From Mycolicibacterium neoaurum VKM Ac-1815D (GTDB lineage Bacteria > Actinomycetota > Actinomycetes > Mycobacteriales > Mycobacteriaceae), in the NCBI RefSeq assembly GCF_000317305.3, contig NC_023036.2, positions 930,001-994,000 of the forward strand: DNA of 64,000 nucleotides, given 5' to 3'. The notes beneath the pieces were generated by a model. That model did no database searches and was not told where the DNA came from. It worked only from the letters and a program-made list of their open reading frames with translations. Both the position numbers and the translations under genes were made by a program. The number at the start of each line of letters is the position of its first letter. Position 1 is the first letter of the stretch. Of this stretch, positions 1 through 10,236 are shown in pieces.

Positions 1-1
1 C

Positions 2-166
2 ATCGCCGACCAGACCAGTCGGTCACTCAACGAGTCGCTGCAGGCCGCGCTGTCCTCGGCCAAACTCGAGGAGGCCGAGCGCGACACCAGGATCAAGGAA
101 CTGCGCCGTCAGCTCGACATCCTGCGTCAGGTGATCGAGAACACCGACAAGCTGGTGGGCGGGTAG
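2..166 (+). CDS. iniA: IniA-type dynamin-like GTPase, C-terminal end (partial)
   Basis: Only the last 54 codons are in the window, ending at TAG 164-166. The visible part is a charged, helical tail rich in Glu, Arg and Leu, as expected for the stalk/effector end of a bacterial dynamin-like protein. The assignment rests mainly on context: the next gene, 20 nt downstream on the same strand, is a clear IniC-type GTPase, and iniB-iniA-iniC is a known isoniazid-inducible envelope-stress operon of mycobacteria. IniA is a membrane-remodelling dynamin-like GTPase. The domain that would prove this lies outside the window. Confidence 0.6.
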   Translation: MADQTSRSLNESLQAALSSAKLEEAERDTRIKELRRQLDILRQVIENTDKLVGG

Positions 167-186
167 TCACTAAGCTTGTCCGGGTC

Positions 187-1698
187 ATGAGCACCAGCGA
201 TCACGTCCGCGCCATCCTGGCCGGCACCGTCAACGCCTATCGCGCCGATCCCGCCTACCGGAATCGGCCCGATGCGCATGCCGAACTGGATCGCATCGGC
301 CGCCGGCTCAATCAGCCGATGCGGATCGCACTGGCAGGCACCCTCAAGGCCGGTAAGTCGACACTGGTGAACGCCCTTGTCGGGGAGGACATCGCCCCGA
401 CCGACGCCACCGAGGCCACCCGCATCGTGACCTCGTTCCGGCACGGACCCACTCCCAAGGTGACCGCCAACCATCGGGACGGCCGGACCTCGAACGTGCC
501 GATCGCGCGGGCCACCGAGGACGGGCAGCGCGGTCTGACGTTCAGCTTCGCCGGACTGGACCCGGCCGATATCGAGGATCTCGACGTCGCCTGGCCGGCC
601 GCCGAACTCATCGACGCCACCATCATCGACACTCCCGGCACGTCCTCGCTGTCACGCGATGTCTCCGAGCGCACCCTTCGTCTGCTGGTGCCCCAGGATG
701 GTGTGCCGCGCGTCGATGCGGTCGTGTTCCTGTTGCGCACCCTCAATGCCGCCGATATCGCGCTGCTCAAACAGATCGGTGAGCTCACCGGCGGTGAGAC
801 CGGCGCGCTGGGCGTCATCGGGGTCGCCTCGCGTGCCGACGAGATCGGCGCCGGACGTCTCGACGCCATGTTGTCCGCACGCGAGGTGGCGACGCGGTTC
901 ACCGCCGAGATGGACAAGACCGGCATCTGCCAGGCAGTGGTTCCGGTCTCCGGGCTGCTCGCGCTGACCGCGCGGACGCTGCGCCAGAGCGAGTTCGTCG
1001 CACTGGAGAAGTTGGCGGCCATGGAACCCGCCGATCTGACCAAGGCGATGCTCAGTGCTGACCGGTTCGTCCGCGAGGACGAGTCGTTGCCGGTGGACGC
1101 CGCGACCCGCGCGGCGCTGCTGGAGCGGTTCGGCATGTTCGGCCTGCGTATCTCGATCGCGGTGCTGCGGGCCGGTATCAGCGATTCGGTGGCGCTGGCC
1201 GACGAACTGCTGGAGCGCAGCGGTCTGATCGCGTTGCGCGATGTCATCGACCAGCAGTTCGCCCAGCGTTCGGATCTGCTCAAGGCGCACACCGCGCTGT
1301 TGTCGCTTCGGCGGTTCGTGCAGGTGAATCCGGTCTACGCGGCCCGGCAGATCCTTGCCGACATCGACCCGCTGCTTGCCGACACGCATGCCTTCGAGGA
1401 ACTCCGACTGCTGAGCCAATTACGTTCGCGCCCAACGACCTTGACCGACGACGAGATGGCCTCGCTGCGCAGGCTGATCGGGGCGGCGGGTACCGATGCG
1501 GCCAGCAGGCTCGGATTGGGGCCGTTGGCCCCCGGCCTGGGATCCGACGACGGGCCGCGCGCGGCGTTCGCCGCCACCCAGCGCTGGCGCCGCCGTGCGG
1601 AGCACCCGCTCAATGACCCGTTCACCGCGCGGGTATGCCGGGCTGCCGTCCGCAGCGCCGAGGCGCTGGTCGCGGAATTCCACGCGTTGGGCCGCTAG
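187..1698 (+). CDS. iniC: IniC, dynamin-like GTPase of the isoniazid-inducible operon
   Basis: A 503-residue protein, close to the length of mycobacterial IniC. It has a G1/Walker A loop GTLKAGKS at residues 51-58, a switch-II motif DTPG at 148-151, and a helical C-terminal half, as in bacterial dynamin-like proteins. The canonical NKxD G4 motif is not obvious; ASRADE occupies the expected region. In the family, IniA and IniC respond to cell-wall inhibitors and act at the membrane. The ATG at 187 follows the upstream gene by 20 nt, so co-transcription is likely. Its stop codon overlaps the stop of the convergent gene on the other strand. Confidence 0.85.
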   Translation: MSTSDHVRAILAGTVNAYRADPAYRNRPDAHAELDRIGRRLNQPMRIALAGTLKAGKSTLVNALVGEDIAPTDATEATRIVTSFRHGPTPKVTANHRDGRTSNVPIARATEDGQRGLTFSFAGLDPADIEDLDVAWPAAELIDATIIDTPGTSSLSRDVSERTLRLLVPQDGVPRVDAVVFLLRTLNAADIALLKQIGELTGGETGALGVIGVASRADEIGAGRLDAMLSAREVATRFTAEMDKTGICQAVVPVSGLLALTARTLRQSEFVALEKLAAMEPADLTKAMLSADRFVREDESLPVDAATRAALLERFGMFGLRISIAVLRAGISDSVALADELLERSGLIALRDVIDQQFAQRSDLLKAHTALLSLRRFVQVNPVYAARQILADIDPLLADTHAFEELRLLSQLRSRPTTLTDDEMASLRRLIGAAGTDAASRLGLGPLAPGLGSDDGPRAAFAATQRWRRRAEHPLNDPFTARVCRAAVRSAEALVAEFHALGR

Positions 1699-2111
1699 GG
1701 AGCGGGGAGCGGGTACAGCGTCCTGGTCTCGTTCTGCCGGTTGCGCCGGGTGGTGGTGGTTTCCTCGTCGTCGTCCTCGTCGTCGTTCTGCCGGGTGCGC
1801 TCGGTGCGGGTCCGCTCACGGGTGGTGGTCGTGGTCGTCTCGCTGGTTTCGGGTCCCAGGATGTCGCTGGTCTGCGGCGGCACGTAGCTGCTGGTCGTCG
1901 AGGCCGACCCGGTGGTGGTGGCCGACGAGGTACCGCTGTCATCGGTGAAGGTCGGCGTCACATACTCCGGCGGGGGTGCCGGCGTGTTCACCTGGCGGAC
2001 CAGCGTCAACGTCAGCCACACGACCAGGCCGATGGCGACCAGTGCCGCGACACTCGCGGCGAGCAGGGTGGGCGTTCGCTCATGCCATTTGGGATCGCCC
2101 GTCACGGCCAC
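1695..2111 (-). CDS. Single-pass membrane protein with Thr/Arg/Glu-rich tail, unknown function
   Basis: A 138-residue protein read from GTG at 2111; GTG at 2105 is an alternative. Residues about 14-36 form one hydrophobic segment. The rest is low-complexity: Pro/Thr/Ser-rich, then acidic runs of Asp and Glu, then alternating Arg and Thr. The likely topology is a short cytosolic N terminus with a long disordered extracytoplasmic tail. No enzymatic motif is visible. It converges on iniC with a 4-nt stop-to-stop overlap. The longer reading upstream of GTG would run into the next minus-strand gene. Confidence 0.6.
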   Translation of the reverse strand: MAVTGDPKWHERTPTLLAASVAALVAIGLVVWLTLTLVRQVNTPAPPPEYVTPTFTDDSGTSSATTTGSASTTSSYVPPQTSDILGPETSETTTTTTRERTRTERTRQNDDEDDDEETTTTRRNRQNETRTLYPLPAP

Positions 2112-2127
2112 CGATGGTAGCCGTGTG

Positions 2128-3066
2128 TCAGTCCAACTGCCCGATGACCTCGGTGGCGAAGAACTCCAGGTGGTCCAGATCCGACATGTCCAGTACCTGC
2201 AGGTAGACCCGCTGAACACCGGCCTGGGTGAAGGCGCCGAGCTTGTCGACGATCTCGGCCGGGGTGCCGACGACCGGCGAATTGCCCCGCATCTCGTCCA
2301 GCTCACGCCCGATCGCCCCGGCCCGCCGCGTCAGCACGGTCTCGTCGGCGCCGGCACACAGCACGAATGCCGCCGAATACACCAGTGACCCCGGGGCGCG
2401 CCCGGCGGCGGCCACGGCGGCCGTGACCCGGTCGAACTGGGCCGTCAGATCCTCCAGCGAGGCGAACGGGATGTTGAACTCGTCGGCGAAGCGCGCGGTC
2501 AGCGCCGGGGTCCGCTTGGGGCCCGCACCGCCGATGATGATCGGCACCCGCTGCTGTGCGGGTTTGGGCAGGGCGGGGGAGTCCTTGACCGTGTAGTGGG
2601 TGCCGGCGAAGTCATAGGTCTCGCCGATCGGGGTGCCCCATAGTCCGGTCAGGATCTGCAACTGCTCGGTCAGCCTGTCGAAGCGCTCGCCCAACGGCGG
2701 GAACGGGATGGCGTAGGCCTGGTGTTCGGCCTCGAACCACCCGGCGCCGATACCGAGTTCGACCCGTCCGCCGCTCATCTCGTCGACCTGGGCCACCGCG
2801 ATGGCCAGCGGACCCGGATGCCGGAAGGTGGCCGAGGTGACCATGGTGCCGAGCCGGATGGTGGAGGTTTCCCGCGCGATACCGGCCAGGGTGACCCAGG
2901 AGTCGGTGGGGCCGGGCAGCCCGTCACCGGCCATCGCCAGGTAGTGGTCGGACCGGAAGAACGCCGAATACCCCAGCTGTTCGGCGGCGCGGGCCACCGC
3001 GAGTTGGTCGGCGTAGCTCGCGCCCTGCTGTGGTTCGACGAAGACCCGGAAATCGATGCTGGACAT
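2128..3066 (-). CDS. LLM-class (luciferase-like) F420-dependent oxidoreductase
   Basis: A 312-residue TIM-barrel oxidoreductase of the luciferase-like monooxygenase family. Family signatures are an N-terminal RVFVEPQQG strand, FRSDHYLAM, ELGIGAGWFEAEHQAYAIPFPP-type segments and PIIIGGAGPKRTP. Mycobacteria carry many such proteins, most of which use coenzyme F420 rather than FMN, but the substrate cannot be read. I chose ATG at 3066 because homologous sequence starts there and the upstream in-frame stretch is low-complexity. It lies head-to-tail with the DUF6461 gene. Confidence 0.8.
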   Translation of the reverse strand: MSSIDFRVFVEPQQGASYADQLAVARAAEQLGYSAFFRSDHYLAMAGDGLPGPTDSWVTLAGIARETSTIRLGTMVTSATFRHPGPLAIAVAQVDEMSGGRVELGIGAGWFEAEHQAYAIPFPPLGERFDRLTEQLQILTGLWGTPIGETYDFAGTHYTVKDSPALPKPAQQRVPIIIGGAGPKRTPALTARFADEFNIPFASLEDLTAQFDRVTAAVAAAGRAPGSLVYSAAFVLCAGADETVLTRRAGAIGRELDEMRGNSPVVGTPAEIVDKLGAFTQAGVQRVYLQVLDMSDLDHLEFFATEVIGQLD

Positions 3067-3076
3067 GGTTTCCACC

Positions 3077-3697
3077 CTAGCCCGCGGACATCGGTACGAC
3101 GGCGACCGTGAAGTCGGCCCGCTCGAACAATATGGGGGTGCAGGCCACCCCGGTGATCCGCTCGGCGAGTGCGAATGCGGCCGCACTGAGATCCAGTGCC
3201 GACACGTCGGCGTCGGGGTCCAGCGGCAGCCCGACGGCGTGCAGGTGTTCCAGCGCGGCGTCGGGGTTGTCGCCGGCCCGCTCGGACGGGAACAGCAGAT
3301 CGAGATCGGTCAGTAGGCGCCCATCGTGCCACCAGGTGAACTGGTAGAGCGCGTTGATGTTGCGGAAATGCGAGACGACGGTCCGGCCCACGGTGAGCGG
3401 CCGGATGAGTTCAGGCGTGACGCCCAGATATCCGTTCACCTCGGCCATCAGCACCCAGCCGGTCTCGGTGGTGGTGACGCCGATGACCGCCTCGGTCGGG
3501 TTGTAGCACTCACCCGCATGGTCGGCGGCGTGCACCAGTAGCGCATCGATACCGGTTATCCGATCGATGGTGTCACCGCCGAGAGCGCCGATCACCTGAT
3601 CCGGGGTCGCGGCATCGAGCAGTGTCACGCAGTGCGCAACGGCCCAGTCCGGCCGAAACTCCTGCCACCAGAGGTAATCCGCGATCGTGGCGCTCAT
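3077..3697 (-). CDS. DUF6461-type protein
   Basis: A 206-residue soluble protein that looks like the actinobacterial DUF6461 family (ATIADYLWWQEFRPDWAVAHCVTLL start, a central GWVLMAEVNGYLG strand and an FRNINALYQFTWWHDG motif). No biochemical role is established for the family as far as I know. It is separated by 10 nt from the luciferase-like oxidoreductase downstream and by 2 nt from the TIGR03085-type gene upstream, so the three are probably one transcript. Confidence 0.65.
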   Translation of the reverse strand: MSATIADYLWWQEFRPDWAVAHCVTLLDAATPDQVIGALGGDTIDRITGIDALLVHAADHAGECYNPTEAVIGVTTTETGWVLMAEVNGYLGVTPELIRPLTVGRTVVSHFRNINALYQFTWWHDGRLLTDLDLLFPSERAGDNPDAALEHLHAVGLPLDPDADVSALDLSAAAFALAERITGVACTPILFERADFTVAVVPMSAG

Positions 3698-3699
3698 AC

Positions 3700-4323
3700 C
3701 TAGAGTCCGCGGCGGCCGGCTTTCACGGCGGCGATGGTGTCGGCGTCCCCGGTGAAGTCCACCCGCACGGGTTCGCGGCCGGCAGCGAACAGCAGCAGTT
3801 CGCCGGGCTCGCCGGACACCGTCACCGGGGCGCCCTTGCCCGCGGTGGTCAGCACGACTCCGTCGGGGGTGGACAGTGACACCTTCGCCGGGGACTTGGC
3901 CAGCGTCATCTTGGCGAACGAGCGGACCTGCCTTCGCAGTGCCGCCGTCGTGGACTCATCGAGAACCCTTGGCTCCCAATTCTTTCCCGCCCGTCGCACA
4001 TCCTCGTGGTGGATGAACATCTCGGCGACGTTGACCAGCGGGTCGAGAAGTTTGAACGGCGAGTACAGCGGCGGTCCGTCGGCAACCTGACCGAGCAGGT
4101 CGTGCCAATCGGTGGAGGCGGTCAGCTGGTCCTGAACCCGGGCGGTGTAATCGGCCAACTGCGGGATCAGGATTCCCGGCGCGGCGTCGAGGCGGCGTTC
4201 CCGCACGACCAGATGCGCGGCAAGATCGCGGGTGGTCCAGCCCTCGCACAGGGTCGGAGCATCGGGGCCTGCGGCACGCATGGTGGCCACCAGCGCGGCG
4301 CGCTCGTTGCGGGCAATGCTCAT
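3700..4323 (-). CDS. TIGR03085-type DinB/mycothiol-dependent maleylpyruvate isomerase-like protein
   Basis: A 207-residue protein with the four-helix DinB-like N-terminal domain of the mycothiol-transferase superfamily: ARNERAALVATMRAAGPDAPTLCEGW-type start, then WTTRDLAAHLVVRERR. A histidine-containing segment (AEMFIHHEDVRR) fits the family's metal site, and the C-terminal half is a small sterol-carrier-like beta domain. The architecture matches the TIGR03085 actinobacterial subfamily, whose substrate is unknown. ATG at 4323 gives the conserved MSIARNERA start. Confidence 0.75.
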   Translation of the reverse strand: MSIARNERAALVATMRAAGPDAPTLCEGWTTRDLAAHLVVRERRLDAAPGILIPQLADYTARVQDQLTASTDWHDLLGQVADGPPLYSPFKLLDPLVNVAEMFIHHEDVRRAGKNWEPRVLDESTTAALRRQVRSFAKMTLAKSPAKVSLSTPDGVVLTTAGKGAPVTVSGEPGELLLFAAGREPVRVDFTGDADTIAAVKAGRRGL

Positions 4324-4339
4324 AGCGGTAGGCCGTTCA

Positions 4340-4909
4340 TCAGTACGTCTCCACACCTTCGATCCGGACGAACATTCCATGCCCGGTTCCGTCGTTGGTG
4401 AAACGGGTGCCGTCCTCGGTGGCGACGATCGTCCAGCCCAGCGCGGTGTAGGTGCGGTAGTCCAGTTGCACCGTCGGGATGTCGCCGAGATTTCCTGTCA
4501 ACCATGTGACTTCGCCGGCAGCGGTGATGTTGACCCCGTTGGCGGGAAAACCGTCGACCTCCGGGGAGTTCTCGAATTCGGCCTCGCAGCCGACCGCCCG
4601 GTCGGAGATCTGGCAGCGCGTCTGGCCTGATTTCGTCTCGATGAAGACGTAGCCGTTCTGCGGGGCCAGGTTCTCGCCACCCGGAGGCACGGTGACCGGC
4701 GGCGGGGCCGGGGCCGGGGTGATGGGCGACTGGGTGGGCGTGGTGGTGGTGCGGTCCGGGCGCGAGGTGGGGAAGTCCGGCTCGGTGCCTGTGGGTCCGG
4801 CGCCTACCGGGCGGCCCTCGGTGCTGTCCGAACACCCGCCGATCAGCAGCGCCAGAGCGATGCCGCCGCTGCCGAACCACAGCGCTGTCCGTTTCGCCCC
4901 ACCCGTCAC
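4340..4909 (-). CDS. lpqJ: LpqJ-like lipoprotein
   Basis: A 189-residue predicted lipoprotein. It has a short basic N terminus, a hydrophobic segment and the lipobox LIGGC, with Cys at about residue 26 as the acylated residue. A Pro/Thr-rich linker (residues about 35-75) follows, then a compact domain containing NGYVFIETKSGQTRCQI and GTRFTNDGTGHGM, with two Cys that may pair. The folded domain resembles LpqJ as I remember it, and lpqJ also lies beside iniC in M. tuberculosis. It is probably anchored on the outer face of the inner membrane. Function is unknown. Confidence 0.7.
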   Translation of the reverse strand: MTGGAKRTALWFGSGGIALALLIGGCSDSTEGRPVGAGPTGTEPDFPTSRPDRTTTTPTQSPITPAPAPPPVTVPPGGENLAPQNGYVFIETKSGQTRCQISDRAVGCEAEFENSPEVDGFPANGVNITAAGEVTWLTGNLGDIPTVQLDYRTYTALGWTIVATEDGTRFTNDGTGHGMFVRIEGVETY

Positions 4910-4936
4910 ACCTGCGAGGCTACCGTCGCGACGCGG

Positions 4937-6256
4937 TTACAGGTGCAGGGCGTGCCGGACGAGCTGGGGTAGCGCGCTCACCGCGGCCGGCTCGTTGCCG
5001 AAGTTCTCGATCAGCACCACCTGGAGTTCACCGACGACGCCGCCGAGGACGGCGCCGACGGCGATCATCGTCGGCTCGTCGTCCTTGAACACCGGTCGCA
5101 GGATGGACTCGTACTCCTCGTTGGTGAGCTGGCCCATCTTCTCGATGATGGTGTTCTCCAGATCGAGGGTCTTCATGGCGTAGTCCTGCGCCTCCACCAG
5201 TGTGGTGGGCAGCCGCTCCAGTACGACCTGAACCAGGCTGTCTTTCAATGCGTTGTATCGCTGGCTGCCGACGGCGAGCTTGACCAGTGGGGTGGCCACC
5301 CCGGTCTGGGCGTCGATCGCCGCGCTGACCTCCTTGCCGACCAGGCTGAACAACTTGTCCGCGCCCGGTCCGCGTAACACCCCGTCGAACAGGATCTCCG
5401 GGGAGAACAGATCATCGGCCAGGATCCTCGCGTAATCGCGGGTGACCTTGTCACGCTGGGCGTGCAGCAGTCCCTGGAAGGGGATGAAGCCCAGGTACTT
5501 CTTCGGCTCGATCGGCCGGAACAGCATGTTCAACGCGATGTAGTCGCTGATGAAGCCGACACCGAAACCGAACGCCGGCATGATCCACGGGTTCTGGAAC
5601 AGAGCCCACGCGATCATCTGCACGACACCGATGACCAGACCGAAATAGATGCCGCTGCGCCGGACGAACGCCATCGCGTCATCGCCCATCCCGCGCATCA
5701 GCTTGTTGAGCTTGTCCTTGTTGCGCACCAATGTGGTGACGGCGAGGAACTGGATGTCGACGAAACGCGGGAGGTCGGCCCGCATCTCGTTGAGCAGTGA
5801 CTCGACCACGCGGGGGGTCTCGTCCTGGATGCGCTTCTGGATGGCACGTCGGGCCGGGTCGGGCAGGGCGTCCCACAGGCCGGGCCGGATCTGCTCGGCG
5901 ACCTCGCGGGACACCTCGTCGATGGCCTCGGTGAGTGGTTCACGCAGTGCCTCGACCGCTTCCCTGGCGTCGACGCGTTCGAGCAGTTCCTCGGGTTTGA
6001 GCAGATTCTGGGTGAGTAGTTCGATGGTCTTCGAGCCGACCTTGCCTGCCCGGCGCGGGACGATGCCTTGCCATCCGAACGGGCCGATGCCGCGGAATTC
6101 CATTGGCCGGTAGAGCATTTCGACCGCGACGATCTTGGTGCTCCAGCCGACGAAGGCGGCCACGAACGGCATCGACAGATAGATGAACCAGTTGACCTCG
6201 AAGTCGGCGGTGATCTCCCGCCAGGACTGGATGGCGAGCAGGGTCTCGTTAGCCAT
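4937..6256 (-). CDS. DUF445 family membrane protein
   Basis: A 439-residue DUF445 protein. The N-terminal membrane helix (WFIYLSMPFVAAFVGWSTK) is followed by KIVAVEMLYRPMEFRGIGPFGWQGIVP, and the same kind of motif recurs after a second helix near residue 240 (ALNMLFRPIEPKKYLGFIPFQG). This duplicated MLFRP/FxPFQG signature defines the family. A long helical region lies between. Function is unknown. Its ATG overlaps the end of the upstream Abi-alpha-like gene (ATGGCTAA, 8 nt), which points to translational coupling. Confidence 0.8.
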   Translation of the reverse strand: MANETLLAIQSWREITADFEVNWFIYLSMPFVAAFVGWSTKIVAVEMLYRPMEFRGIGPFGWQGIVPRRAGKVGSKTIELLTQNLLKPEELLERVDAREAVEALREPLTEAIDEVSREVAEQIRPGLWDALPDPARRAIQKRIQDETPRVVESLLNEMRADLPRFVDIQFLAVTTLVRNKDKLNKLMRGMGDDAMAFVRRSGIYFGLVIGVVQMIAWALFQNPWIMPAFGFGVGFISDYIALNMLFRPIEPKKYLGFIPFQGLLHAQRDKVTRDYARILADDLFSPEILFDGVLRGPGADKLFSLVGKEVSAAIDAQTGVATPLVKLAVGSQRYNALKDSLVQVVLERLPTTLVEAQDYAMKTLDLENTIIEKMGQLTNEEYESILRPVFKDDEPTMIAVGAVLGGVVGELQVVLIENFGNEPAAVSALPQLVRHALHL

Positions 6257-7154
6257 CGGCGACGGCAGCCGCCCACAGACCCATGCCGAGCGTGGAGAGG
6301 CTCAGGGAGAGCTTCTCCGTCCTGGCGATCAACGGACCCTTCGAGGCACCCTTCACCGCCTTGAGCACCATCGGTTCGGCCATCAGCACCTCGTAGTCGG
6401 ATTTCTTGGACGGGTCCTCCGGACCGGTCTCGACAAGACCAAGGGATAGCAGATGATCGACGTACTGCGGGACCATATGGGGAAGTGCGACATTCGCGGT
6501 ACGTCCGATGAGGCACGCATTCTGCAGGACGACCTGGTTGCGGGACCGGCTGTAGATGTTGACCAGCGGGGAGGAGGTCCCGTCGGACAGCGCGCCGATG
6601 ATGCGGGCCTCGTCGGCCACCAGCTGGTCAAGCAGGCGGTGGTAGAGCTCCTGCTGACTGCCCGCGGTGCTCTGGTCCAGGGCCCTGTCCAACAGGCGAC
6701 CCAGTTTGGTGTGCAGCGAGTCATGCGGTGAGGCCTCGGGTTGAGGCAGCGGCCGCGGGGTGGGCTCGACGGCGTCCAGGCGGTTCTTGACGTAGGTGAC
6801 GACCTGCTCCTCGCCCCACGCGGCCAGCTTGAGGCCCGTCTTGGCCGCGTCGACCGCACGATCGGTGAGCCCCAGCGGATCGAACCACTTCGGCACCACC
6901 GGCTGCTGTTTCGGGGTACGCACCGCGATCGCGATGTCGCCGAGAGGCGTGGAGAAGCGGAACCCGCGCCGGTTGAAACCGTTGCGTTTGACCGGCGCCT
7001 TGTCGGTGACCACGCCCTCGGAAGGCTGGGCCGGCTCGTCGGGCTCGGGAAGTTCGGGGATCTCCGGCGACTCGGGTTCGCTGTCGATCACGTGTGCAGG
7101 CGGCACGTCGACCGGTACCTGGACCGGGTCGTGATGCGGAATCTGCTCTCTCAC
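6249..7154 (-). CDS. Abi-alpha/DUF4393-like protein
   Basis: A 301-residue protein from GTG at 7154. It begins with a Pro/Glu-rich disordered region (residues about 1-60). Then comes a domain with KTGLKLAAWGEEQVV, LVADEARIIGALSDG and RNQVVLQNACLIGRTANV, resembling the DUF4393 / Abi-alpha family, which was named after a phage abortive-infection component. In mycobacteria such proteins are usually core genes, so an anti-phage role here is unproven. It is coupled by an 8-nt overlap to the DUF445 membrane protein, suggesting a joint envelope function. Confidence 0.6.
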   Translation of the reverse strand: MREQIPHHDPVQVPVDVPPAHVIDSEPESPEIPELPEPDEPAQPSEGVVTDKAPVKRNGFNRRGFRFSTPLGDIAIAVRTPKQQPVVPKWFDPLGLTDRAVDAAKTGLKLAAWGEEQVVTYVKNRLDAVEPTPRPLPQPEASPHDSLHTKLGRLLDRALDQSTAGSQQELYHRLLDQLVADEARIIGALSDGTSSPLVNIYSRSRNQVVLQNACLIGRTANVALPHMVPQYVDHLLSLGLVETGPEDPSKKSDYEVLMAEPMVLKAVKGASKGPLIARTEKLSLSLSTLGMGLWAAAVADG

Positions 7155-7302
7155 CTGTGATCGAACCCCCAATTGCGCGCAACGGATACCGCAGGTTACC
7201 GGCTGCGAAGATATCCGTGGGCGGGTGCCGTCGCGAATCGGGATCGGTAGCCGCGGTGATGCCATGGGGTGGCGGCCCGAACATCGATCGGAGGCGATCT
7301 GG

Positions 7303-8163
7303 ATGAGGCATGTCGACATCACGGTCGGCGGCGGCCCGGTGCGGGTGTACCTGGCCGGTGAAGCGGGCCCGGCGCTGGTGCTGTTGCACGGTGCGATGCT
7401 CGACACCGGGCTGGGTGTCTGGCACGACGTCATCGCCGACCTGGCACGCGACCATCGGGTGTACGTCGTCGACCTGCCCCGACATGGCGGCAGCCGACCG
7501 TGGCGCGGCACCCTCGACGACCGGTTCTACCGCCGGTTCATGGGTGCGCTGCTCGACGAGCTCGGGCTGGATCGGGTGGGGTTGATCGGTCTGTCACTCG
7601 GCGGCGGGGTGGCCACCGGGTTCGCGCTCGAGCACCCCGACCGCGTCGATGCCCTGGTCGCGATCGGTCCGGGCGGGCTCGACGCCGTCCGCCCCTACCA
7701 GTTCCTCACCTGGGTGGTCACCCGGACGCCGGGATTGCTGCGGGCGACCAGCTGGCTGCTGGCCAGGTTTCCCGGACTGGTCCGGTCGTCGCTGGCGGCC
7801 ACCCTGACCGCGGGTGTAGATACCCCGGGCTTCGACCGCATCGTCGGATCCGCGGTCGAGGAGGCCCTGGCGAAGAACCGTCACGGCGAGCGTGCACTCG
7901 ACGACTGGCAGGTCCAGGCCTACGCGCCGCGAACGATGCGGGTGTATCTGACTCCCGAGCTGCACCGCCTGGCCGTCCCGACACTGTGGATTCGCGGCAG
8001 CGGCGATCCGTTGGTCGGCGCCGACGTGCTGGACGAGGCGCACGCCCGGACCCCGGATTCGCAGTTGGTCGCCATCGCCGGGGCGGGCCACATCGTCACC
8101 TACGACCAGCCCGCCGAGGTTCTCCGCGTGCTGCGCGAGTTCCTGCGCTCTCGCCGAGAGTGA
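7303..8163 (+). CDS. Alpha/beta hydrolase
   Basis: A 286-residue alpha/beta-hydrolase. It has an oxyanion-hole HG near residue 29, the nucleophile elbow GLSLGG with Ser98, an acid in the GSGDPLVG segment and a catalytic His in GAGHIV near the C terminus. The ATG at 7303 has a good ribosome site (GGAGG about 8 nt upstream); an earlier in-frame codon at 7225 lacks one. It diverges from the Abi-alpha-like gene and lies upstream of the dnaK control region. The substrate is not identifiable. Confidence 0.75.
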   Translation: MRHVDITVGGGPVRVYLAGEAGPALVLLHGAMLDTGLGVWHDVIADLARDHRVYVVDLPRHGGSRPWRGTLDDRFYRRFMGALLDELGLDRVGLIGLSLGGGVATGFALEHPDRVDALVAIGPGGLDAVRPYQFLTWVVTRTPGLLRATSWLLARFPGLVRSSLAATLTAGVDTPGFDRIVGSAVEEALAKNRHGERALDDWQVQAYAPRTMRVYLTPELHRLAVPTLWIRGSGDPLVGADVLDEAHARTPDSQLVAIAGAGHIVTYDQPAEVLRVLREFLRSRRE

Positions 8164-8216
8164 CGTTTCGGCTGTTCGGGGCACATCCGCCACGACCGCA
8201 GCGTCACTTTCGGCGA
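8151..8216. repeat. 15-bp inverted repeat at hydrolase 3' end
   Basis: The arms are TCGCCGAGAGTGACG (8151-8165) and CGTCACTTTCGGCGA (8202-8216), matching at 14 of 15 positions, with a 36-nt loop. The left arm covers the hydrolase stop codon. There is no T-run, so it is not a classical intrinsic terminator. It could be a dispersed mycobacterial repeat or a transcript-end structure that separates the hydrolase from dnaK. Confidence 0.6.
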
Positions 8217-8274
8217 GGTGGGCAGGTCCGGGAACAAATCGCGGCGACGGTGACGTTGACCAATTCGACAACAA

Positions 8275-8295
8275 CTTGAGTGAATCAGACTCAAC
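8275..8295. promoter_or_regulatory. HAIR element 1 (HspR operator) upstream of dnaK
   Basis: CTTGAGT, 7 nt, ACTCAAC: 13 of 14 conserved positions of the HAIR consensus CTTGAGT-N7-ACTCAAG. HspR, encoded by the last gene of this operon, binds such sites and represses the chaperone genes until heat or unfolded protein releases it. It lies about 90-110 nt upstream of the dnaK ATG, immediately before a TTGACA hexamer at 8302-8307. Confidence 0.9.
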
Positions 8296-8329
8296 TTCCA
8301 CTTGACAGGGTGAACCGGTCGGGTGCAGG

Positions 8330-8350
8330 CTTGAGTGAGGTTCACTCAGA
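8330..8350. promoter_or_regulatory. HAIR element 2, partly degenerate, upstream of dnaK
   Basis: CTTGAGT, 7 nt, ACTCAGA: a perfect left half and 5 of 7 in the right half. It is 33-53 nt upstream of the dnaK ATG and 55 nt (about five helical turns) from HAIR element 1, so HspR could bind both sites on one DNA face. Confidence 0.75.
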
Positions 8351-8382
8351 TCCTATTCAAGCCAAACAGGAGGCAATGAACT

Positions 8383-10232
<1,850 letters not shown>

Positions 10233-10236
<4 letters not shown>

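Noticed and set aside
1695..2306. A longer start for the Thr-rich membrane protein
   Set aside because: The extra N-terminal residues overlap the 3' end of the luciferase-like gene and are Arg/Ser-rich with no signal. GTG 2111 gives a sensible topology.
6249..7154. Anti-phage abortive infection gene (Abi-alpha)
   Set aside because: The family name is suggestive, but the gene is coupled to a DUF445 membrane gene in an ordinary core region, with no toxin partner or mobile element.
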